A DNA stretch of 64,000 nt from DASXTW01 sp046726275 (GCA_046726275.1 JBKPAF010000035.1:35458-99457), one strand, 5' to 3'. Counted from the first letter of the stretch, positions 25,481 to 34,395 are shown. A program made the numbers and translations. Notes: generated by a model not told the origin, from the letters alone.

Positions 25481-25904
25481 ACGCCTGTTCTTGGTTGGCC
25501 TGGTCATCATCGGCCTTCTCGCGCCGGCATGCCGTGACGTGTCGGAGAGCGCAAAAACGAAGCCGGAACCCGCCAGGGTGGAGCCGATCGAAGGCACGAA
25601 ACTCAGTCGGGTGATCCTGACGGAGGAGGCGGCCCAACGCCTCGACATCCGGACGACCATGGTGAAGGAAACGGGCGTGGGGGGGACCACCTTCGTCCCG
25701 TACGGCGCCGTGTTCTACGCCACCACAGGAGACACCTGGACGTACGTAGCCAGCGGACCTCTGACGTTCGTTCGCCGGGCCATCCGCGTGGAACACTTCG
25801 TCGTCGACCTCGCCGTGCTGTCGGACGGTCCACCTCCGGGCTCCCGCGTCGTCACGGTCGGAGCCGCCGAGCTGTTCGGGATCGAGTCCGGGATAGGACA
25901 TTGA
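25467..25904 (+). CDS. Miniature RND adaptor-like lipoprotein
   Basis: The 145-residue product has a lipoprotein signal (LIIGLLAPAC, cysteine at about residue 23), then segments like the C-terminal half of membrane-fusion proteins: LTEEAAQRLDIRTTMVKE, TFVPYGAVFYATTGDTWTYV, VRRAIRVEHF and VVTVGAAELFGIESGI. These match the beta-barrel and membrane-proximal domains; the lipoyl and alpha-hairpin domains that would reach an outer-membrane channel are absent. That makes sense in a single-membrane organism. I chose the ATG at 25467, spaced 6 nt from GGAAGG, over the ATG at 25461. It overlaps the first RND gene by 14 bp and is 22 bp from the second. Confidence 0.75.
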   Translation: MRHRERLFLVGLVIIGLLAPACRDVSESAKTKPEPARVEPIEGTKLSRVILTEEAAQRLDIRTTMVKETGVGGTTFVPYGAVFYATTGDTWTYVASGPLTFVRRAIRVEHFVVDLAVLSDGPPPGSRVVTVGAAELFGIESGIGH

Positions 25905-25926
25905 ACAGCGAGGCGCATCTGTCGCC

Positions 25927-28900
25927 ATGATGCGCTGGATCGTCGGGGCGAGCCTCAGGTTCCGGTTCATCGTGCTCGCCATCGCGGGCGCGATGTTGTT
26001 CCTCGGCATCGGGCAGCTCCGCCAGATGCCCGTCGACGTGTTCCCCGAGTTCGCACCTCCACGGGTCGAGATTCAGACGCCCTCTCTCGGACTCAACTCC
26101 GCCGAGGTGGAAGCGCTCGTCACGGTCCCGTTGGAGGAGGCTCTCAATGGGGTGCCGGGTCTGGACGTGATCCGGTCGAAATCCGTTCCCGACCTTTCCT
26201 CGATACTCCTCATCTTCAAGCCAGGTACGGACCTGCTGGCCGCTCGTCAGGTGGTGGCCGAGCGGGTCGACACGGTGACGCCCACCCTGCCGAGCTGGGC
26301 AAGCCCCCCGTTCATGATCCAGCCGCTGTCGTCGACGAGCCGAGTCATGAAGATCGGGCTGGCATCTGAGGAGCTCTCTCTGATCGAGCTGTCGAAGCTC
26401 GCCTACTGGAAGATTCGAGCGCGATTGTTACGCGTGCCCGGCGTGGCCAACGTGCCGATCTGGGGGGAGCGGCTCCCCCAGCGCCAGGTCCAGATCGAGC
26501 CTGAACTGCTAGTGCGACACGACGTGACGCTCGACCAGGTCATGCGCGCAACAGGGGATTCGCTAGATGCCGGGCTTCTCCGATTCTCCGACGGCGCGGT
26601 GATCGGGACCGGAGGGTTCCTCGATACCCCGAACCAGCGGCTCTCGATCAGGCACGTCCTGTCCATCCTCTCGCCCGAGGATCTGGCCAAGGTCGTGATC
26701 GAGCGAGGGAACGGCGGACCGGTCCTTCTCCGTGACGTGGCCAGCGTCGTTGAAGAGCACCAACCACTGTTCGGCGACGCCGTGATCAACGACGGGCCTG
26801 GTCTCATGCTGATCGTGGAGAAGCTCCCCTGGGGAAACACGGTGGACATCACCAAGGGCGTGGAGGCTGCGCTGGAGGAGATGCGCCCCGGCCTTCGCGG
26901 CATCGAGATCGACTCCACCATCTTCCGGCCGGCAACCTTCGTGGAGGATGCGATCGACAACCTGTCCGGGTCGCTGCTTCTCGGCGTCCTGCTGATGGTG
27001 GTGGTGCTCGGGTCCTTCCTATACGACTGGCGAAGTGCTCTCATCAGCGCGGTGACGATCCCGCTGTCACTCATCGCTGCGGGACTGGTCCTGGCGTGGC
27101 GTGGGGCAACGATCAACACGATGGTTCTGGCGGGGTTGATCATCGCCCTGGGTGCCGTGGTCGACGATGCCATCGTCGACATCGAGAACATCGTCCGGCG
27201 CCTGCGACTGCACCGTCAGGAGAGTACCGACAGGTCGATCGCGACCACGGCCAGGATCGTCCTCGACGCCTCGCTCGAGGTCCGCGGCGCAGTCGTGTAT
27301 GCGTCGTTGATCGAGGCTCTGGCCCTGATGCCGATCTTCTTTCTGGAAGGCCTGACCGGCTCGTTCTTCCGTCCGTTGGCCTTCGCCTACGCGCTCGCCG
27401 TCCTCGTCTCGCTGATCGTCGCGCTGATCTGGACGCCGGCGATGGCTCTGATCCTCCTTCGGAAGGCGCCGCTCGAACGCCGGCAGTCCCCGCTCGTGCG
27501 GTGGCTTCACCGAGGCTACGACCGGCTCCTTCGACCGATCATTCGGGGGCCGCGGCCCGCATATGCAACGGTGGCCGTCCTGATGATCGGTGGCCTCCTC
27601 ACGATCCCGCTCCTTGGGCAGTCGTTGCTGCCCGACTTCAGGGAGCGGGACTTTCTCATGCACTGGCTGACTCCACCGGGAACCTCGCTGGAGGAGGAGG
27701 TCCGGATCACCACCATGTCGAGTCGTGAGCTCCGCTCGATCCCTGGGGTCCGCAACTTCGGCGCGCACATCGGACAGGCCCTCCTGGCCGATGAAGTAGT
27801 TGGCGTCGACTTCGGCGAGAACTGGATCAGCGTCGATCCAAACGTCGATTACGACGCCACCGTGGCATCCATCAAGGAGGTCGTCGCGGGGTACCCCGGA
27901 CTCTACCGGGATGTGCTGACCTATCTGAGGGAACGCATCAAGGAGGTCCTGACAGGGGCCTCCGAGACCATCGTCGTGCGCGTCTTCGGGCCAGACCTCG
28001 AGATCCTGCGGTCCAAGGCACAGGAGGTGAACGACGTCCTGTCCGAGATCGACGGGGTCACCGATGCACACGTCGACCTCGACGTCGAGGTGCCCCAGGT
28101 CCAGATCGCCGTCGATCTCGAGGCGGCCAAACGTCACGGGATCAAGCCCGGGGATGTCCGCCGGGCTGCCGCGGTGATGCTGGCCAGCGAAGAAGTGGGC
28201 GACATCTACGTGGAGGGGAAGGCCTATGACGTCCACGTCTGGAGCACCCCGCAGTCACGGGACAGCCTGAGTGATCTCCAGAGCCTCATGATCGATACGC
28301 CTTCCGGTGCCCGGGTGCGCCTGGACGAGGTCGCCGACCTGAGCATCACCCCGATCCCGAACGTGATTCATCGCGAGTCCCAATCGCGAAGCATCGACAT
28401 CGGCGCCAACCTGGACGGAACGCGAGATCTCGGCTCCGTGGTGAATGAGTTCGAGGAGCGACTCGAGGACATCGACTTCCCCCTGCAGTATCACGCCGAG
28501 CTGCTGGGCGAGTTCACGGAACGGCAGGCGGCGCAGCGGCGATTGGTTGGGTTCGCCGTGCTCACCGTCGTGGGGATCCTCCTCATCTTGATGATCTGTC
28601 TGGGGAACGTTCGCCTGGCGATCCTGGCGTTCGTGACTCTGCCGATGGCTCTGATCGGTGGAGTGCTGGCCGCGTTCTTCGGCGGCGGTGTCATCTCGCT
28701 GGGCTCTCTCGTCGGGTTCTTCACCGTCCTGGGCATCGTCGCCCGGAACGGCATCATGATGGTCAGCCACTATCAGTACCTGGAGGAACACGAGGGGGAG
28801 GAATTCGGACCAGAACTGGTGGCCAGGGGATCACGGGAACGGCTCGCGCCCATCTTGATGACGGCCCTGACCACCGCCCTGGCTCTGGTTCCCCTGGTGA

Positions 28901-29055
28901 TCCGGGGCGACATCCCCGGTCAAGAGATCGAATATCCAATGGCCCTGGTCATCCTTGGTGGCCTGGTCACCTCGACGATCCTCAATCTCTTCGTCGTCCC
29001 TTCCTTGTATCTGCGATTCGGAAAGCGGGTCCAGCCGATGGCCGGGAGGAGCTGA
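25927..29055 (+). CDS. RND-superfamily efflux transporter (CzcA/CusA-like), second of the pair
   Basis: The 1042-residue pump has a canonical architecture: RQMPVDVFPEFAPPRVEIQT after TM1, two large extracytoplasmic loops, TM4 with the proton-relay pair in GAVVDDAIVDIEN (about residue 415) and the late helix GFFTVLGIVARNGIMMVSHY. HGIKPGDVRRAAAVMLASEE matches the docking-domain motif of the first RND protein, showing recent paralogy. Closest in pattern to heavy-metal/multidrug RND exporters of actinobacteria and other monoderms; the substrate cannot be read from sequence. It ends 1 bp before a lipoprotein gene. Confidence 0.93.
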   Translation: MMRWIVGASLRFRFIVLAIAGAMLFLGIGQLRQMPVDVFPEFAPPRVEIQTPSLGLNSAEVEALVTVPLEEALNGVPGLDVIRSKSVPDLSSILLIFKPGTDLLAARQVVAERVDTVTPTLPSWASPPFMIQPLSSTSRVMKIGLASEELSLIELSKLAYWKIRARLLRVPGVANVPIWGERLPQRQVQIEPELLVRHDVTLDQVMRATGDSLDAGLLRFSDGAVIGTGGFLDTPNQRLSIRHVLSILSPEDLAKVVIERGNGGPVLLRDVASVVEEHQPLFGDAVINDGPGLMLIVEKLPWGNTVDITKGVEAALEEMRPGLRGIEIDSTIFRPATFVEDAIDNLSGSLLLGVLLMVVVLGSFLYDWRSALISAVTIPLSLIAAGLVLAWRGATINTMVLAGLIIALGAVVDDAIVDIENIVRRLRLHRQESTDRSIATTARIVLDASLEVRGAVVYASLIEALALMPIFFLEGLTGSFFRPLAFAYALAVLVSLIVALIWTPAMALILLRKAPLERRQSPLVRWLHRGYDRLLRPIIRGPRPAYATVAVLMIGGLLTIPLLGQSLLPDFRERDFLMHWLTPPGTSLEEEVRITTMSSRELRSIPGVRNFGAHIGQALLADEVVGVDFGENWISVDPNVDYDATVASIKEVVAGYPGLYRDVLTYLRERIKEVLTGASETIVVRVFGPDLEILRSKAQEVNDVLSEIDGVTDAHVDLDVEVPQVQIAVDLEAAKRHGIKPGDVRRAAAVMLASEEVGDIYVEGKAYDVHVWSTPQSRDSLSDLQSLMIDTPSGARVRLDEVADLSITPIPNVIHRESQSRSIDIGANLDGTRDLGSVVNEFEERLEDIDFPLQYHAELLGEFTERQAAQRRLVGFAVLTVVGILLILMICLGNVRLAILAFVTLPMALIGGVLAAFFGGGVISLGSLVGFFTVLGIVARNGIMMVSHYQYLEEHEGEEFGPELVARGSRERLAPILMTALTTALALVPLVIRGDIPGQEIEYPMALVILGGLVTSTILNLFVVPSLYLRFGKRVQPMAGRS

Positions 29056-29056
29056 G

Positions 29057-29995
29057 ATGCGACGTCTTCAAACCTTTTCACTCGCGGGTGCCGTGTTTCT
29101 CGTGCTGTCTGCTTCGGCATGCAGCGGCGATTCGCCACCCCCGACGAACGGCGGCACGGGCCAGTCGCCCCGCGGCACCGGCCCCGCGGGCTCAGGTGGG
29201 ATCAACACACACGGGACAATCACGAGGGAGATCACGGCGGAGGACTTCGACCCTGACCTCTTCAGCGATCCGACGGTCATCGACAACGCTTGGTTCCCCC
29301 TCGAGCCGGGGACGCAGTTCGTCTACGAGGGCCAGACGGTCGAAGACGGCGAGCGCACCCCTCACCGCGTGGTCTTCACGGTCACCGATCTCACCAAGGT
29401 CGTGAACGGGGTCCGAACCCTGGTCGCCTGGGACCGTGACTACAGCGCCGGCCACCTGGAGGAGACGGAGCTCGCCTTGTTCGCTCAAGACGACAGCGGG
29501 AACGTCTGGCACCTGGGTCAATACCCGGAGGAGTACGAGGAGGGACGGTTCGTCGCTGCCCCGGCATGGATCGCCGGCCTGGAGGGTGCCAGACCTGGGA
29601 TCTCCATGAAGGCAACACCGCACTTGGGCGGTTCGAGTTATTCGCAGGGATATGCCCCTCCTCCTATCGGCTGGGTCGACCACGCGCGGGTCTCCCAGAC
29701 GGAGGTAGCGACCTGCGTGCCTTTCGGCTGTTTCCAGGGTGTCCTGGTGACCGAGGAGTTCGAACCGAGCAAGCCAGACGCATACCAGCTCAAGTACTAC
29801 GCGCCGGGGGTTGGGAACGTGCGCGTCGGGTGGAAGGGCGCGGGCGAGGATCAAAGGGAGACGCTGGTGCTGGTGAAGGTGATCCAACTCAGAGGCAAAG
29901 CTTTGCAGAAAGTCCGGGCGGCCGCCCTGGCCCTCGAGGAGCGGGCGTATCAGGTCAGCAAGGACGTGTACGGGCGGACCGCTCCAGCGGAGTAA
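29057..29995 (+). CDS. Putative lipoprotein linked to the RND transporters
   Basis: The 312-residue product has a lipoprotein signal (VLSASAC, cysteine at about residue 22), a Gly/Pro/Thr-rich linker and a folded domain rich in Trp and Tyr: FSDPTVIDNAWFPLEPGTQF, EGQTVEDGERTPHRVVFTVT, VWHLGQYPEEYEEGRFVAAP and VEF-type strands near YYAPGVGNVRVGWKG. It may be a beta-rich extracytoplasmic protein. The ATG at 29057 is 1 bp after the RND stop with GGAGGAG ahead, so it belongs to the same operon. No named family is recognised. Confidence 0.7.
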   Translation: MRRLQTFSLAGAVFLVLSASACSGDSPPPTNGGTGQSPRGTGPAGSGGINTHGTITREITAEDFDPDLFSDPTVIDNAWFPLEPGTQFVYEGQTVEDGERTPHRVVFTVTDLTKVVNGVRTLVAWDRDYSAGHLEETELALFAQDDSGNVWHLGQYPEEYEEGRFVAAPAWIAGLEGARPGISMKATPHLGGSSYSQGYAPPPIGWVDHARVSQTEVATCVPFGCFQGVLVTEEFEPSKPDAYQLKYYAPGVGNVRVGWKGAGEDQRETLVLVKVIQLRGKALQKVRAAALALEERAYQVSKDVYGRTAPAE

Positions 29996-30176
29996 CAGCC
30001 CGGGTAGCCTCCGGCCCCTTCCGCCCCGAGCACCGATCCGTCAGGTCGTCCCAACACGGGTTCTCTCACCGGCCATCACAGAGAGCCGGCAGCTTTCTGG
30101 TGAATCCGACCTGACTGATAGGATTTATGGGTGAACGCCCAGGCATTGCAAACGAACTCTCTGAAGCAGACCTTCG

Positions 30177-31505
30177 ATGGCCACAACTGAGACGAAGACC
30201 GGTTTCAATCGAGCTGCGCTGGACGAGATCGTCCGGCGTGATGAAGACGGTCTCGGGAAGCTTCGCACCCAGGCCTTCGAGCAGTTCGAGGCCATGCCAA
30301 TGCCTTCGCCCGAGACCGAGGAATGGCGCTACACGGACCTTCGGGAGTTTGATCTCAACCGCTTCATCCCATACGCAGCGGAGCCCACGGCCGACACCCT
30401 GGACGACGTCAAGCCCGATCTCCTGGAGGCGGCGGGTGAGGTCGGGGAGCGAAGCGGCCTCGCCATCCAGCACAACTCGACGGTCGTGACCACGCACCTC
30501 GATCCGGCGGAAGCCGCGAAGGGCGTCGTGTTCACTTCGATTGACGAGGTGGCCGGCACTCGTCCGGACCTGCTGAAAGGACGGCTCCACGAGGCTGTTC
30601 CCACCGGCCGGACCAGATTCACCGCCCTCCACGGCGCGTTTCGAACCGGCGGCTCGTTCGTCCACGTCCCGGCGGGGATCAAGGTCGAGCTTCCCCTCCA
30701 GACCCTGACCTACGTCGACCGGGATGGCCTGGCCGTGTTCCCGCATACCGTCCTCGTTCTGGAGGAGGGCGCCGAGCTCACCTACATCGACCGGTATGTC
30801 TCACCGGACCTTACCGAGGTGCTCTCGAACGCCGTCGTGGAGATCTATGCCGGCCCCAACTCCAAGATCCGCTACGTGGCCCTGCAGGAGTGGGGAGGAG
30901 GCGTCACCCACCTCTCGGTCCAGCGGGCCTTCATCGATCGCGACGCCGTCCTGCGCTCCCTCGGCGTCGCCTTCGGAGCCAGCCTGGCCAGGGCCGAGGT
31001 CGAGAGCGTGCTGGAGGGCGACGGCGGCTCGAGCGAGATGCTGGGTGTGTACTTCGCCACCGGCACGCAGCACTTCGACCACAGGTCGATCCAGGACCAC
31101 GTGGGCTCCCAAACCGCGAGCGATCTCCTGTACAAGGGTGTCCTGAAGGAGCAATCCAGGACCATCTACTCGGGCACGGTGATCATCCAAAAGGGCGCCC
31201 ACAAGTGCGACGCCTACCAGACGAACCGGAACATCTTGATGTCCGAGAAGGCCAAGGCGGACTCCATCCCCAATCTGGAGATCCTGTCCAACGACCCGGT
31301 GCGGTGCGGCCACGCCGCCAGCGTCGGCCCGGTCGACGAGGACACGCTCTTCTACATCCAGAGCCGGGGCATTCCTTTGGAGGAGGCCCAGAGGCTGGTC
31401 GTCTTCGGCTTCCTGCAGGAGGTCCTGGACCGGGTGACCCTCTCCGAGGTCCGCGAGGGGCTGGAATCGGCCATCGCTCGGGAGATCGAGAGGGAAGAGC
31501 GCTGA
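30177..31505 (+). CDS. sufD: Fe-S cluster assembly protein SufD
   Basis: Partner of SufB in the SufBC2D scaffold, 442 residues. It has the SufB/SufD core: GGSFVHVPAGIKVELPLQTL (about 160-180), a beta-helix region, VESVLEGDGGSSEMLGVYFA, then DHRSIQDHVGSQTASDLLYK and the cluster-site region ending CGHAASVGPVDEDTLFYIQS. An AATCC/GGATT dyad lies upstream (30103-30125), like one ahead of sufB. The gene begins the main suf run sufD-Rieske-sufC-sufS-sufU and is separated from sufB by the RND insert. The ATG at 30177 has no strong Shine-Dalgarno sequence. Confidence 0.95.
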   Translation: MATTETKTGFNRAALDEIVRRDEDGLGKLRTQAFEQFEAMPMPSPETEEWRYTDLREFDLNRFIPYAAEPTADTLDDVKPDLLEAAGEVGERSGLAIQHNSTVVTTHLDPAEAAKGVVFTSIDEVAGTRPDLLKGRLHEAVPTGRTRFTALHGAFRTGGSFVHVPAGIKVELPLQTLTYVDRDGLAVFPHTVLVLEEGAELTYIDRYVSPDLTEVLSNAVVEIYAGPNSKIRYVALQEWGGGVTHLSVQRAFIDRDAVLRSLGVAFGASLARAEVESVLEGDGGSSEMLGVYFATGTQHFDHRSIQDHVGSQTASDLLYKGVLKEQSRTIYSGTVIIQKGAHKCDAYQTNRNILMSEKAKADSIPNLEILSNDPVRCGHAASVGPVDEDTLFYIQSRGIPLEEAQRLVVFGFLQEVLDRVTLSEVREGLESAIAREIEREER

Positions 31506-31822
31506 TGTTGATCGACGTGGCGAGCACGGCGGACATCCCTGAAGGCGAGGCCCGCCGTTTCGTGGTGAACAGGATCGAGATCGCCGTCGCCAACCTAGGC
31601 AACGGGACCTTCCTGGCGGTGGACGACATCTGCTCGCACGCCGAGTCATCCCTCTCGGAGGGCGAAGTAGACGTGGAGGACGAAACGATCGAATGCCCGC
31701 GGCACGGGTCGGTGTTCGATCTGCGGACGGGGCTGCCGAAATCGCTGCCGGCCACCATCCCCATCCCCACGTTCCCGGTGAAGGTCGACGGCGACCGCAT
31801 CCTGATCGAATTGGAGGACTGA
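31505..31822 (+). CDS. Rieske [2Fe-2S] ferredoxin-like protein in the suf operon
   Basis: The 105-residue protein has the two cluster-binding motifs ICSHAE (C-x-H) and ECPRHGSVFD (C-x-x-H), with the small Rieske fold finishing TFPVKVDGDRILIELED. Soluble; no membrane segment. It overlaps the sufD stop by 1 bp (TGATG) and is 6 bp from sufC, so it is co-expressed with the assembly machinery. Such proteins occur in actinobacterial suf operons and may deliver electrons for cluster assembly (inference). Confidence 0.9.
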   Translation: MLIDVASTADIPEGEARRFVVNRIEIAVANLGNGTFLAVDDICSHAESSLSEGEVDVEDETIECPRHGSVFDLRTGLPKSLPATIPIPTFPVKVDGDRILIELED

Positions 31823-31828
31823 ACACCC

Positions 31829-32686
31829 ATGGCGCAGACGGTGACTGAGACGGCTTCGAAGACCGCCACGTTGGAGGTCGAGGACCTCCACGTCGAGGTC
31901 GAGGGAAAGGAGATCCTGAAGGGGATCGACCTGACGGTTCGCCAGGGCGAGGTCCACGCCCTCATGGGCCCGAACGGCTCGGGGAAGTCGACCCTCGCCC
32001 AGGTGCTGATGGGCCGGACGACCTATGCCATCACCCAGGGCGCCATCCGGTTTCGCGGCGAGGACATCACCAAATGGACCGCGGACAAGCGGGCCCAGCA
32101 CGGCCTGTTCCTGGCGTTCCAGTACCCGACCGAGATCCCCGGTGTCTCCGTGGTCAACTTCCTGCGGTCGGCGTACAAGGCGGCCAAGGGAGAGCAGATC
32201 TCCGCATTGGCCTTTCGGAAGCGGCTCAAGGAGAAGATGAACCTGCTCGGTGTGGAGGACCAGATGGTTGCCAGGTACGTCAACCAAGGATTCTCCGGCG
32301 GGGAGAAGAAGAAGAACGAGGTATTGCAGCTTGCCGTCCTGGAGCCCGACATCGCCATCCTCGACGAGACGGACTCCGGTCTGGACATCGACTCCCTGAA
32401 GGCGGTGGCCACGGGGATCCAGCAGCTGATCGGCCCGGACCTGGGCGTCTTGCTCATCACGCACTACCAGCGCATCCTGAACTACATCACACCGGACAGG
32501 ATCCACGTCATGATGGAGGGGAAGATCGTGCTCTCCGGTGGCCCCGAGCTGGCTCACGAGCTGGAGCGGAAAGGATACGAGGGGCTGCGAAAGGATCTGG
32601 GCCTGGAGGAGTCGCCGGTGGATCGGGGCTCAAGCGGCGAAGCGGTAGCCCCTCGGGGCTCAAGCAGCGAAGCGGTAGCCCCCTAA
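31829..32686 (+). CDS. sufC: SufC ATPase, with repeat-encoded C-terminal tail
   Basis: ATPase subunit of SufBC2D. The 285 residues carry Walker A LMGPNGSGKSTL, Q-loop LAFQYPTEIPGV, signature FSGGEKKKNEV, Walker B IAILDETDSGLDID and H-loop LLITHYQRIL. The protein would normally end near KDLGLEE; here it continues for about 25 residues into a tail with two copies of RGSSxEAVAP encoded by a 30-bp tandem repeat. The tail does not look like part of the fold. Stop is at 32684-32686. Confidence 0.95.
   Translation: MAQTVTETASKTATLEVEDLHVEVEGKEILKGIDLTVRQGEVHALMGPNGSGKSTLAQVLMGRTTYAITQGAIRFRGEDITKWTADKRAQHGLFLAFQYPTEIPGVSVVNFLRSAYKAAKGEQISALAFRKRLKEKMNLLGVEDQMVARYVNQGFSGGEKKKNEVLQLAVLEPDIAILDETDSGLDIDSLKAVATGIQQLIGPDLGVLLITHYQRILNYITPDRIHVMMEGKIVLSGGPELAHELERKGYEGLRKDLGLEESPVDRGSSGEAVAPRGSSSEAVAP
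32624..32683. repeat. Two tandem 30-bp hairpin-forming repeats at the 3' end of sufC
   Basis: Copies at 32624-32653 and 32654-32683 differ at one internal base (G to A) and the last base. Each has GGGGCT near its start and AGCCCC near its end, so each can fold into a hairpin. A third GAGCCCC follows at 32692-32698. In frame they encode RGSSGEAVAP and RGSSSEAVAP. They could act as an RNA processing or stabilising element between sufC and sufS. Confidence 0.85.
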
Positions 32687-32723
32687 GAGCGGAGCCCCAC
32701 GGCGGGATGAGGAAGTGACGCAG

Positions 32724-33977
32724 ATGGCACGGATCGTGGATCCCAAAGCGGAGGCGCTGGACGTCGAGCGGATCCGCAAGGACTTTCCCATCCTGGAGCG
32801 GACGGCCCACGGCCAGCCGCTGGTCTATCTGGACAGCGCCAACACCAGCCAGAAGCCACGCCAGGTGATCGACGCCGTCACCGACTATTACGAGCGACAC
32901 AACGCCAACCTGTACCGGGCCGTCTACGAGCTCGCCGAGGAGGCCACCGCAGCCTTCGAGGACGCCCGGGCCCGATTGGCCCGGTTCATCGGCGCCCCCG
33001 ATCCCTCCACCATCGTCTTCAACCGAGGGACCACCGAGTCGGTGAACCTGGTGGCCCACGGCTTCGGCCGGAAGTTCGTGCGTGAGGGGGACGAGATCCT
33101 CGTCTCCGAGGTCGAGCACCATTCGAACATCGTCCCCTGGCAGTTCTGCGCCCAGGCCACCGGAGCCAGGCTCCGGTACATCCCTCTCGGGGACGACGGC
33201 ACACTGGACCTGAGCGCCCTCGACACCCTGATCACCGAACGGACCCGGGTGGTGGCGGTCACGGGGCAGTCGAACGTGATCGGGACCCTTCCGCCCCTGG
33301 AGCGGCTGGCCGAGGCGGCTCACGCGGTGGGGGCGGTGATCCTGGTCGACGGGGCTCAGCTCGTGCCCCACAACCCGGTCGACGTCGGCGCGCTGGACAT
33401 CGACTTCATGACGATCTCGGGGCACAAGATGCTCGGGCCGACCGCTTCCGGCGGCTTGTACGGGAAACGGGAGCTGCTGGAACGCATGGACCCCTTCCTG
33501 GGGGGCGGCGAGATGATCATGGAGGTCTTCCCGGATCGCTCGACGTACAAGGACCCGCCGCACAAGTTCGAGGCCGGGACCATGAACATCGCCCAGGAGA
33601 TCGGCTTGGTCGCCGCCATCGACTATCTCGAGGCACTGGGCATGGAAGCCGTGCGGGAACACGAGAAAGAGCTGTCCCGATACGCGATCGAACGGCTCAC
33701 CGAGGCCGGAGCCAAGGTGTTCGGACCGGCCGACGTGGAGTTGCGGGGCGGGGCGGTCTCGTTCTGGTACAAAGACATCCACCCGCACGACCTGGCCCAG
33801 GTGCTGGACCAGGACGGCGTCTGCGTCCGCCCGGGGCACCACTGCGCGCAGGTCCTGATGCGGCGACTTGGCGTTCCGGCCACCACCCGGGCATCCTTCT
33901 ACGTGTACAACACCCCCGACGAGGTGGACGCCCTGGTGGCGGCCCTGGACAAGGCGAGGGTCATCTTTGGCGCTTGA
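32724..33977 (+). CDS. sufS: Cysteine desulfurase SufS
   Basis: PLP enzyme that takes sulfur from cysteine and passes it to SufU. The 417 residues show PLP lysine in ISGHKMLGPTASGG (about residue 233), VEHHSNIVPWQ, LVDGAQLVPH and the catalytic cysteine in RPGHHCAQVLMRRLG (about 370), a group II (SufS-type) loop. I chose the ATG at 32724, because the GTG at 32715 sits directly against the purine-rich Shine-Dalgarno. It overlaps sufU by 11 bp. Confidence 0.95.
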   Translation: MARIVDPKAEALDVERIRKDFPILERTAHGQPLVYLDSANTSQKPRQVIDAVTDYYERHNANLYRAVYELAEEATAAFEDARARLARFIGAPDPSTIVFNRGTTESVNLVAHGFGRKFVREGDEILVSEVEHHSNIVPWQFCAQATGARLRYIPLGDDGTLDLSALDTLITERTRVVAVTGQSNVIGTLPPLERLAEAAHAVGAVILVDGAQLVPHNPVDVGALDIDFMTISGHKMLGPTASGGLYGKRELLERMDPFLGGGEMIMEVFPDRSTYKDPPHKFEAGTMNIAQEIGLVAAIDYLEALGMEAVREHEKELSRYAIERLTEAGAKVFGPADVELRGGAVSFWYKDIHPHDLAQVLDQDGVCVRPGHHCAQVLMRRLGVPATTRASFYVYNTPDEVDALVAALDKARVIFGA

Positions 33978-34395
33978 GGAGCTCTATAAGGAAGTCATCC
34001 TGGACCACTACAAGAGTCCCCGGAACAAGCGCGACGTGCCGGGGGCTGAGCTCTCCTGCTCGAAGAACAACCCATTGTGCGGGGACGAGATCACCATCCA
34101 CGCGCACCTCACGGACGGCCGGGTCGCGGACGTGGCGTTCGAGGGCCGGGGCTGCTCGATCAGCCAGGCCAGTGCCTCAATGCTCACGGAAGCCGTGATG
34201 GGGAAGCCGGTCGAGGACGCGGAGAAGCTCGCGGCCGAGTTTCGAAGCATGATGGAGGGGAAGCTCGACCCCGACGAGGAAGAGTTCGGGGACCTGGTCG
34301 CGCTCAAGGGCGTGGTCAAGTATCCCGTCAGGATCAAGTGCGCGGTCCTGGCTTGGGACGTGTTGCAGGAGGCCCTCTCCGGCGCCAAGGTGTGA
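33967..34395 (+). CDS. sufU: Zinc-dependent sulfurtransferase SufU
   Basis: Accepts sulfur from SufS. The 142 residues have the NifU/SufU fold with zinc/cluster ligands in NNPLCGDEI (about residue 43), GRGCSISQASASML (about residue 69) and RIKCAVLAWD (about residue 128). Unlike IscU, SufU carries an insertion, consistent with the EEEFGDLVALKGV stretch. The TTG start at 33967 overlaps sufS by 11 bp. It overlaps the next gene by 4 bp (GTGA). Confidence 0.95.
   Translation: MALEELYKEVILDHYKSPRNKRDVPGAELSCSKNNPLCGDEITIHAHLTDGRVADVAFEGRGCSISQASASMLTEAVMGKPVEDAEKLAAEFRSMMEGKLDPDEEEFGDLVALKGVVKYPVRIKCAVLAWDVLQEALSGAKV

Noticed and set aside
20050..30176. Mobile element ends or direct repeats flanking the insert in the suf operon
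   Set aside because: Comparison of the two edges shows no shared direct repeat, terminal inverted repeat or integrase, so no mobile element is called.
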